Shown here piece after piece: positions 1-4,585 of a DNA stretch of 9,592 nt. Within the stretch, counting starts at the first letter, position 1. Every line of letters starts with the position of its first letter. Under the pieces are notes generated by a model. That model was not told the DNA's origin. It was given only the letters and a program-made list of their open reading frames with translations, and did not search any database. The DNA is taken from the NCBI GenBank assembly GCA_905236605.1, contig CAJORD010000347.1:1-9592 (forward strand), given 5' to 3'. This stretch comes from an uncultured Synergistales bacterium. Lineage in GTDB: Bacteria; Synergistota; Synergistia; Synergistales; Aminobacteriaceae. The position numbers and the translations under genes were made by a program.

Positions 1-1281
1 CCAACGTAAGCGCCCGCGAAGTGAGTCGAGCTGTTCTTCGTGTTCATAGAAATATTTCGCAACAATTCCTCTTGTTACGTTTGTCTGCGTGGCTAATTGA
101 TCAAATTCCGCTTCGAGGTCGGCCTGTTCAAGATGAATATCGAACTTCTTGGCAAGCTCGTCCATAACTAGAACGTTTCTGACGCCGTCTTCTGCACGTT
201 CGCGAAGGAGTTTGTCATAACCCTTTCGGCCTTCTTCGGTGTCGAGAGCATAGGCTTGAGTTAAAGTGATGTTGTTATCTTTTGCCCACTTCTCATCTTC
301 CTGACGCAGCGCACGAATTTGACGATTTACAAAATTTTCAGGGATTTCGAGTTTTGATGCCCTCGCAATCATATCGACGGCGCGCTCTTCAAGGTCCGTT
401 TGACTAGTTGTAGCTACTTCTTTTTCGATGTCTTCTTTAAGTCGCGCTCTGAAAGTTTCGTAGTCTTTGATGTCAGTGTTTGGGCCGAAGACGTCCTTAA
501 AAAACTGCTCATTGACTTCCGGCAAGACATATTCAGAAATTTCTTCGATTATCATTCTGTAGCTGACGTGTTTGCCTGCGAGTTCTCTGTCGAAATGTTT
601 TTCTTCAACGTTGAAATCTGTGTGAACTTCATCGCCTTTTGATTTTCCGATTAAGGCATCGCGAACTTCTTTTCTTATTGTTGTGTCAGAAAGATTAATT
701 TTTTCTTTCGTTGGGTCTTTACGCGGCTGCTCTTCGGCTTCTGAACCGTCAGGATTCAAAACTCTGATTGTAAGTTCAAGGTCAACTAGATCGCCGTCCT
801 GTATCGGCCGTTCGACAGGTTTAATCTCAGACATGCTGACGCGGATTCTTTTCTCAAGGCTGTCAACTGCTTCGTCATTGACTTTAGCAACTTCTTTTTC
901 AATTTCAAGAGCGTCAATGTCAGGGAGTTCGACTTCGGGACGAACTTCAAAAATAAGTTCGCATGTAATCGGCTGACCTTCTTTAATTTGCTCTTTAACA
1001 TCAAGAGTCGGAGTGTCCATGACGTCGAGGTCATAATCTTCGATTATCTGGCGAATTTGTCCGGGGATAATTTTTTCGAGGGCTTCGTTGTAAATGGCTT
1101 CTTTTCCGAAACGCATTTCGAGAATGTTGCGCGGCGCTTTGCCTTTGCGGAAGCCGGGGATATTGACCTGCTGAGACAACTCATTAAGTTCTTGTTTAAG
1201 TGCTTTAGTGAACTCGGCGGCTTCAATATCGAGTTTTATTTTGACTATATTTTTTTCTTGCCCCAGCAATTCTGTTTTCAT
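1..1281 (-). CDS. tig: Trigger factor, ribosome-bound chaperone (C-terminus cut by window edge)
   Basis: Trigger factor binds ribosomal protein L23 at the tunnel exit and shields nascent chains in the cytoplasm. I translated 427 codons in an open frame running off the left edge. The ribosome-binding signature GFRKGKAP is at residues 43-50, so the F-R-K triplet falls at 44-46 as in E. coli. Residues 1-115 are the ribosome-binding domain. Residues 160-247 occupy the place of the FKBP-type peptidyl-prolyl isomerase domain, but the usual G-x-x-I-P-G-F-E stretch is replaced by unrelated sequence around 196-212, so isomerase activity is doubtful. Residues 250-427 form the helical chaperone arms (for example the L-P-E-V-N-E-Q-F-F-K-D-V-F-G stretch at 253-266). 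Family members are about 430-450 residues, so little is missing. The start is ATG at 1281, with AAGGAG 13 bases upstream, a long spacing; no nearer in-frame start is seen. It is transcribed away from the tRNA. Confidence 0.95.
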   Translation of the reverse strand, partial: MKTELLGQEKNIVKIKLDIEAAEFTKALKQELNELSQQVNIPGFRKGKAPRNILEMRFGKEAIYNEALEKIIPGQIRQIIEDYDLDVMDTPTLDVKEQIKEGQPITCELIFEVRPEVELPDIDALEIEKEVAKVNDEAVDSLEKRIRVSMSEIKPVERPIQDGDLVDLELTIRVLNPDGSEAEEQPRKDPTKEKINLSDTTIRKEVRDALIGKSKGDEVHTDFNVEEKHFDRELAGKHVSYRMIIEEISEYVLPEVNEQFFKDVFGPNTDIKDYETFRARLKEDIEKEVATTSQTDLEERAVDMIARASKLEIPENFVNRQIRALRQEDEKWAKDNNITLTQAYALDTEEGRKGYDKLLRERAEDGVRNVLVMDELAKKFDIHLEQADLEAEFDQLATQTNVTRGIVAKYFYEHEEQLDSLRGRLRW

Positions 1282-1320
1282 TATGAATTTAAGGCTCCTT
1301 CTGTAAGAAAATTAAATCTG

Positions 1321-1350
1321 AAAAATTGCCCTGCGTATGTTCAACAGGGC
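1321..1350 (-). terminator. Terminator-like hairpin in the trigger factor leader (possible attenuator)
   Basis: Read on the minus strand, GCCCTG (1350-1345) pairs with CAGGGC (1333-1328) around an 11-base loop, followed by AA and five T (1325-1321). This is the form of an intrinsic terminator. It sits between the proposed tig promoter and the tig start, about 40 bases before the ATG, and no gene on this strand ends just upstream. It could attenuate tig, protect the 5' end, or block stray transcription. The six-base stem is short and the function is inferred. Confidence 0.5.
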
Positions 1351-1364
1351 GAAAATATTTTGTA

Positions 1365-1394
1365 ATTCTATCATGAAAACAAAAAACTTGCGAA
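1365..1394 (-). promoter_or_regulatory. Candidate sigma-70 promoter for trigger factor
   Basis: On the minus strand, TTCGCA (1394-1389) and TAGAAT (1370-1365) are separated by 18 bases; TCGCAA with a 17-base spacer is the alternative reading. The predicted start near 1358 gives a leader of about 77 bases to the tig ATG. The -35 overlaps the -35 of the opposite-facing tRNA promoter. Called by eye. Confidence 0.45.
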
Positions 1395-1416
1395 AATTTT
1401 AATCATGATATAGAAT
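1388..1416 (+). promoter_or_regulatory. Candidate sigma-70 promoter for tRNA-Gly
   Basis: TTGCGA (1388-1393), a 17-base spacer and TAGAAT (1411-1416) make a good sigma-70-like promoter. The predicted start near 1423 leaves a 5' leader of about 26 bases before the mature tRNA at 1449, which RNase P would remove. Confidence 0.5.
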
Positions 1417-1448
1417 TGCCGCCGTATTCGCTCAATATCGAAAATGCT

Positions 1449-1523
1449 GCGGACGTAGTTCAACGGTAGAGCGTCAGCTTCCCAAGCTGAATGTTGCGGG
1501 TTCGAATCCCGTCATCCGCTCCA
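1449..1523 (+). tRNA. tRNA-Gly (anticodon CCC)
   Basis: The cloverleaf folds by eye. The acceptor is GCGGACG (1449-1455) against CATCCGC (1513-1519). The D arm is GTTC/GAGC. The anticodon stem TCAGC/GCTGA encloses the loop TTCCCAA, giving anticodon CCC, which reads GGG. The variable loop has five bases, and the T arm is GCGGG/CCCGT around TTCGAAT. Discriminator T1520 is followed by an encoded CCA. The sequence closely resembles bacterial Gly-CCC tRNAs. One oddity is a C.A mismatch at acceptor pair 6-67, where most homologues have a Watson-Crick pair. It has its own promoter and terminator, so it is likely a single-gene transcript. Confidence 0.95.
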
Positions 1524-1541
1524 GAAATTTCTGAAAATTTC

Positions 1542-1578
1542 ACTTCTGGACACCGTATCCAGAAGTTGATTTTTTTTT
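1542..1578 (+). terminator. Rho-independent terminator after tRNA-Gly
   Basis: ACTTCTGGA (1542-1550) pairs perfectly with TCCAGAAGT (1558-1566) around a seven-base loop, and nine T follow at 1570-1578. It lies 18 bases after the tRNA CCA and separates the tRNA transcript from secG. Confidence 0.9.
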
Positions 1579-1584
1579 AATAAC

Positions 1585-1614
1585 TTGTAAATTCGCCGCG
1601 GCTTGTAATAAAAT
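1585..1614 (+). promoter_or_regulatory. Candidate promoter for secG and downstream genes
   Basis: TTGTAA (1585-1590), an 18-base spacer and TAAAAT (1609-1614) lie just after the tRNA terminator. The expected start near 1621 gives a leader of about 65 bases before secG. It was picked by eye in AT-rich sequence. Confidence 0.4.
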
Positions 1615-1685
1615 TATTCTCGAATTTTTGCGCGCAACAATTCAAATTTAACAGTGTGATTTAGAATTTAGAAAGGAAATTTTTG

Positions 1686-1907
1686 ATGAAGGTTTTATTA
1701 TCTTTTGTTCATATAATCGTATCGATCGTGCTTATCTTGGCTGTTCTTGTTCAGCAACGTAAGCAGGGCGGCTTCTCTGGAGTCTTCGGCGGCGGCACTC
1801 AAGCAGACAGCGGACAGTGGCAGCGCTTCACGCCCCTCACGAAATTAACAATCGTGCTTGCGGTCGTCTTCATGGTAACTTCATTCTTCATCGTCTTCTT
1901 AAACTAA
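1686..1907 (+). CDS. secG: Protein translocase subunit SecG
   Basis: SecG is the small membrane subunit of the SecYEG channel that aids SecA-driven protein export. The protein has 73 residues, within the usual 70-110. Two hydrophobic membrane segments lie at about 4-22 and 52-71. Between them is the family's polar loop with Q-Q-R-K-Q-G-G-F and the glycine-rich S-G-V-F-G-G-G (about 23-37). I chose ATG 1686 because AAAGGA ends eight bases upstream; a TTG directly before it (1683) would add one methionine and is less likely. The NAD-salvage gene follows after 25 bases on the same strand, probably in one transcript. Both exported proteins further right would depend on this channel. Confidence 0.93.
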   Translation: MKVLLSFVHIIVSIVLILAVLVQQRKQGGFSGVFGGGTQADSGQWQRFTPLTKLTIVLAVVFMVTSFFIVFLN

Positions 1908-1932
1908 TTTAATTTTAATTAAGAAAGGTTTA

Positions 1933-2967
1933 ATGACAGTGTTAAATTCACTTAGCGATGTAACGGCCCTGAAAGTTAATCCGAGCCGTTTATATAGTGC
2001 GTCCCATGACGAAATTAAATCAGGAGCTACGACGGATATTTATTTCATTAATACTCGCGACGTTCTGCGCTCCGTCAACAAACTCGACACGCCCGTAGTA
2101 GCTGAAATTTTCACACGCACGACGGGAATGTTTGCCGGGCTTGCGGAAGTTTTGGAATTGCTCAAAGACGCTCCCGTTAAAATTGAAGCGATCCCAGAAG
2201 GCGAGTACTTCACGCCTAAAGAAGTTTTAGTGAGAATTACCGGCCCTTATGGTGCTTTTGGAATCCATGAAACGAACTTGCTCGGTATTCTTTCGAGTTC
2301 TTGCGCGTGGGCAACGGCTGCTCGTGAATGTGTCGAAGCTGCTGACGGCAAACCCGTTTTATCGTTTGGCGCGCGTCATCTTCACCCGGCTATCTCGCCA
2401 GTAATGGAAGCAATCGCGGTTAAGTTCGGCGGTTGTGCCGGAGCTAGTTGTGTCTTAGGCGCGAAACTTGCAGGCGGTGAACCGTCCGGGACAGTTCCTC
2501 ACGCGGCGATTTTAATCATGGGCGACACTCTTAAACTCGCTGAAGCCTACGACGCGGCATTACCTCCCAACATCGGCCGTACGTTCTTAGTTGATACGTT
2601 CCATGACGAATGCGAAGAGGCTTTGAGGCTCGCTCGTGCTATGGGCGACAGGCTTGGAGCTGTAAGACTAGACACGCCGGGCGAACGTGGAGGCGTTACG
2701 GTCGATTTAGTGAAAGAGCTTCGCTATCGTCTCGACGCTGAAGGATTTAATAAAGTCAAAATCGTAGTTTCAGGCGGTCTCAATCCCGAAAGAATCAAAA
2801 ATCTTGCACAAGCTGGCGCGGACGTCTTCGGGGTCGGAAGCTATATCGCTCACGCAGTGCCTATGGATATGACGATGGATTTGAAAGAGATTGACGGCAA
2901 ACCTTTGGCCAAGCGCGGAAGACTGCCGGGTAAACTTGAAAATTCTCGCCTTGTAAGTGTAAAATAG
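1933..2967 (+). CDS. pncB: Nicotinate phosphoribosyltransferase (NAD salvage)
   Basis: This cytoplasmic enzyme joins nicotinate and phosphoribosyl pyrophosphate, with ATP use in most members, to give nicotinate mononucleotide in the Preiss-Handler salvage route to NAD. At 344 residues it is the short form familiar from archaea and Thermotoga-like bacteria, not the roughly 400-490-residue E. coli or B. subtilis type. Typical motifs are T-T-D-I-Y-F near 33-38, S-F-G-A-R-H-L-H-P at 144-152, E-P-S-G-T-V-P-H-A at 183-191, V-D-T-F-H-D at 220-225, and the barrel phosphate-binding S-G-G-L-N (280-284) and F-G-V-G-S-Y-I (299-305). H151 and H190 lie in the conserved substrate-handling stretches. The start is ATG 1933, with AAAGG only four bases upstream; the next methionine is residue 66, inside the fold. 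It lies between secG and rplM. A related quinolinate or nicotinamide enzyme is possible, but the motifs favour nicotinate. Confidence 0.88.
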   Translation: MTVLNSLSDVTALKVNPSRLYSASHDEIKSGATTDIYFINTRDVLRSVNKLDTPVVAEIFTRTTGMFAGLAEVLELLKDAPVKIEAIPEGEYFTPKEVLVRITGPYGAFGIHETNLLGILSSSCAWATAARECVEAADGKPVLSFGARHLHPAISPVMEAIAVKFGGCAGASCVLGAKLAGGEPSGTVPHAAILIMGDTLKLAEAYDAALPPNIGRTFLVDTFHDECEEALRLARAMGDRLGAVRLDTPGERGGVTVDLVKELRYRLDAEGFNKVKIVVSGGLNPERIKNLAQAGADVFGVGSYIAHAVPMDMTMDLKEIDGKPLAKRGRLPGKLENSRLVSVK

Positions 2968-2981
2968 CCAAGTTATCGAAG

Positions 2982-3013
2982 TGGACAAAGCCCCCGTTCG
3001 CTGAGAGTATAAA
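2982..3013 (+). promoter_or_regulatory. Weak candidate promoter before rplM
   Basis: The 89-base gap after the nicotinate enzyme contains TATAAA (3008-3013). Upstream, GACAAA (2984-2989) sits at 18 bases, or TGGACA (2982-2987) at a poor 20 bases. No clear terminator precedes it, so rplM-rpsI may be transcribed both from here and by read-through from secG. I saw no recognisable ribosomal-protein leader fold. Confidence 0.25.
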
Positions 3014-3056
3014 CGCAATTTTAATTTTTTAATTTTATCGAAAGGAAATTTTTATC

Positions 3057-3488
3057 ATGACGGGCAGCAGCTCATACTTGGCAAAACCCGGCCAGGTTGA
3101 AAGAAAATGGTACGTTATTGACGCGACTGATAGATCCTTAGGACGTTTGGCCGCCGAAATTTCAAAAATTTTAACGGGCAAGAATAAGCCCACTTATACA
3201 CCTCACGTTGACACGGGCGACTATGTTATCGTTATCAACGCCGAGAAAGTCAAACTCACAGGCCACAAAGCCGAGCAATCGACATGGCATTATCACACCG
3301 GACACCCGGGCGGTTATCGCGCAACCCCGTGGGGCGTTCTCGTGAAGACAAAGCCGGAAGCTTTGTTCCATCACGTCGTCAAAGGAATGCTCCCGCGCAA
3401 CAGACTTAAATATGCAAGCAAGCTGAAAGTCTATGCAGGCCCCAATCACCCGCACACCGCGCAAAACCCGGTAACTCTTGAAATTTAG
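3057..3488 (+). CDS. rplM: 50S ribosomal protein L13
   Basis: L13 is an early assembly protein of the large ribosomal subunit. The 143-residue length is normal. The core W-Y-V-I-D-A-T-D (18-25) and L-G-R-L-A (28-32), the T-P-H-V-D-T-G-D-Y-V stretch (48-57) and the conserved C-terminal signature from V-K-G-M-L-P (108-113) to A-G-P-N-H-P-H (127-133) are all present. ATG 3057 has AAAGGA about ten bases upstream. The first dozen residues form a longer, Ser-rich start than in many homologues, but no better start is visible. It forms the classic pair with rpsI: the rpsI ribosome-binding site overlaps its stop codon. Confidence 0.97.
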   Translation: MTGSSSYLAKPGQVERKWYVIDATDRSLGRLAAEISKILTGKNKPTYTPHVDTGDYVIVINAEKVKLTGHKAEQSTWHYHTGHPGGYRATPWGVLVKTKPEALFHHVVKGMLPRNRLKYASKLKVYAGPNHPHTAQNPVTLEI

Positions 3489-3492
3489 GAGG
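3487..3492 (+). promoter_or_regulatory. Ribosome-binding site that fixes the rpsI start
   Basis: AGGAGG overlaps the rplM stop (TAG 3486-3488). It is three bases from ATG 3496 but nine bases from ATG 3502, so 3502 is the better start. The overlap suggests translational coupling of the two proteins. Confidence 0.75.
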
Positions 3493-3501
3493 TAAATGAA
3501 A

Positions 3502-3897
3502 ATGTCAGACGATAAATATACATGGGGAACAGGCAGACGCAAAAACGCCCTCGCTCGTGTTCGTATATGCTTAGGAACAGGCGAAATTAAAATCAATAAT
3601 CGCGCAGTCGAAGAATATTTCCCGCGCCTCGTATGGCAATCGCAAGTCTATCAATCATTGAAGACCGCAGGAGTCGAAGGCCGCGTTGATGTCTTCGTAA
3701 ACGCTTCGGGCGGTGGCTTAACTGGTCAGGCCGGAGCCGTGAAGCTCGGAATCGCGAGAGCTTTAATCAAAATGAATCCAGATTTAAGACCGGCTCTCAA
3801 GAAAGAAGGACTCTTAACCAGAGACCCGAGAATGGTCGAAAGAAAGAAATTTGGTCAGAAGGGCGCAAGAGGAAAGAGACAGTTCTCGAAGCGTTAA
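3502..3897 (+). CDS. rpsI: 30S ribosomal protein S9
   Basis: S9 is a small-subunit protein whose basic tail reaches the P-site tRNA. From ATG 3502 it has 131 residues, the usual size. It shows T-G-R-R-K-N-A-L-A-R-V-R near 10-21, the signature G-G-G-L-T-G-Q-A-G-A-V at 70-80 followed by K-L-G-I-A-R-A-L, and the conserved basic end K-R-Q-F-S-K-R (125-131), with the terminal S-K-R intact. The alternative ATG 3496 would add M-K and is too close to the ribosome-binding site. It is the last gene of the rplM-rpsI pair, and a hairpin terminator follows within 30 bases. Confidence 0.97.
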   Translation: MSDDKYTWGTGRRKNALARVRICLGTGEIKINNRAVEEYFPRLVWQSQVYQSLKTAGVEGRVDVFVNASGGGLTGQAGAVKLGIARALIKMNPDLRPALKKEGLLTRDPRMVERKKFGQKGARGKRQFSKR

Positions 3898-3913
3898 TCA
3901 AATTTCACGAAAT

Positions 3914-3956
3914 AAAAAAATTTTTCCCCTGCGGCGTTGTGCTACAGGGGATTTTT
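3914..3956. terminator. Bidirectional Rho-independent terminator between converging genes
   Basis: TCCCCTG (3925-3931) pairs with CAGGGGA (3945-3951) around a 13-base loop. On the plus strand TTTTT follows (3952-3956). On the minus strand the stem is followed by A residues and then seven T (complement of A 3914-3920). It can end rpsI from the left and the converging gene at 3965-4492 from the right. Confidence 0.85.
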
Positions 3957-3964
3957 ATTAATCA

Positions 3965-4492
3965 TTAATCAGTTCCGGAAGATTTCAAAGCGATTTGCAT
4001 TTCGATAGCCTGAAGTTGTGTTCTTAAGGCGGCTTTTGTTTCTTCGTCGGCAGCGCGGTTTAATTGCTGTTTGATAGCGTCGCGCTGTTGTTTTAATTTT
4101 TCGAGTTCTTCTTCGTCGTCATCATCGTCGGAACTTTCTTCTGTGCTTGACGTTGCCGCCGGTGCTGCTCCGCCCTTGGCCTCTTGAGTTTTATCGTCGG
4201 CCTTCACGGTCATCGTGTTTGATTTTTCTTCGGTCTCGTTAGATTTTGAAGTCGGTTGCTTGTAATCAATTTTCAAATTTCCTGACTCGTCATGAGAAAC
4301 GCTATAAATCCCTTCAACTTCTTCGCCGACTGGGTTGGCCTTGTCGTATTCATCAACTTGGCGAATTTCTTGCGCGTTTTGTGCGGCCTGCTGGACTTGC
4401 TGCTGAAGTTCTTCGACCTGCGCTTCTGTTTGCTTACGAATTTTATATTGTTCCGTATTTTGAATGCCCGATTGTATATTCTGAATGCTCAT
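3965..4492 (-). CDS. Hypothetical acidic coiled-coil protein
   Basis: Not recognised with confidence. The 175-residue protein has no signal peptide and no membrane segment. Residues 15-48 are Gln-rich and heptad-like, probably a coiled coil. Residues 50-80 look like a small structured part with G-I-Y-S-V-S-H-D and G-N-L-K-I-D-Y. Residues 82-118 are Ser/Thr/Lys/Ala-rich and low in complexity. Residues 119-131 are an acidic run (E-E-S-S-D-D-D-D-D-E-E-E-L), and 128-170 form a second Leu/Gln/Lys coiled coil. The C-terminal pattern is reminiscent of FlxA-like coiled-coil proteins, but coiled coils mislead and I would not name it. ATG 4492 has GGAG ten bases upstream. It is a single gene, diverging from the exported protein at 4586 and ending at the shared terminator. 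Confidence 0.75.
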   Translation of the reverse strand: MSIQNIQSGIQNTEQYKIRKQTEAQVEELQQQVQQAAQNAQEIRQVDEYDKANPVGEEVEGIYSVSHDESGNLKIDYKQPTSKSNETEEKSNTMTVKADDKTQEAKGGAAPAATSSTEESSDDDDDEEELEKLKQQRDAIKQQLNRAADEETKAALRTQLQAIEMQIALKSSGTD

Positions 4493-4521
4493 TGATAAAC
4501 ATCTCCGTTAATTTCAAATTT

Positions 4522-4550
4522 ATTATTTTTATATCGGCGCGGTTTATAAT
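4522..4550 (+). promoter_or_regulatory. Candidate promoter for the 656-residue exported protein
   Basis: A perfect -10 TATAAT lies at 4545-4550. At 16-18 bases upstream there is only AT-rich sequence (ATTATT 4522-4527 or TTATTT 4523-4528), a weak -35. The expected start near 4557 gives a leader of about 30 bases. Any promoter for the divergent gene must share this 93-base region, but I could not choose one. Confidence 0.4.
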
Positions 4551-4572
4551 AATTTTGAATTTTGAAGATTAT

Positions 4573-4578
4573 AAGGAG
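4573..4578 (+). promoter_or_regulatory. Ribosome-binding site that fixes the start at 4586
   Basis: AAGGAG lies seven bases before ATG 4586. An in-frame TTG at 4562 would add eight residues but would place this site inside the coding region and has no site of its own, so 4586 is preferred. Confidence 0.8.
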
Positions 4579-4585
4579 ATTTTTA

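Larger units (their letters stand above)
1364..1417. repeat. Imperfect inverted repeat spanning two divergent promoters
   Basis: The left arm AATTCTATCATGA (1364-1376) and the right arm TCATGATATAGAATT (1403-1417) are inverted copies that differ only by two extra bases (TA) in the right arm. The palindrome TCATGA recurs at 1371-1376 and 1403-1408, 32 bases apart, close to three helical turns. Each arm holds the -10 of one of the two divergent promoters, and the centre near 1390 is the shared -35 zone. The dyad may simply follow from two similar promoters facing apart, or it may be a regulator site. Confidence 0.45.

Noticed and set aside
988..1365. 125-codon open frame on the plus strand opposite trigger factor
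   Set aside because: It lies almost wholly antisense to a clear trigger factor gene; the translation is Phe-rich as expected for an antisense shadow, and no ribosome-binding site is evident.
2968..3056. Ribosomal-protein leader or riboswitch ahead of rplM
   Set aside because: The 89 bases show no convincing stem or family-specific motif; only a weak promoter candidate is visible.
3171..3596. 141-codon open frame on the minus strand across rplM and rpsI
   Set aside because: Both ribosomal protein genes are certain on the other strand, and this frame crosses their junction with no protein-like features.
4444..4502. 19-codon minus-strand open frame starting at 4502 and overlapping the start of the coiled-coil gene
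   Set aside because: GGAG directly abuts this ATG with no spacing, so it should start poorly; the same GGAG fits the start at 4492.
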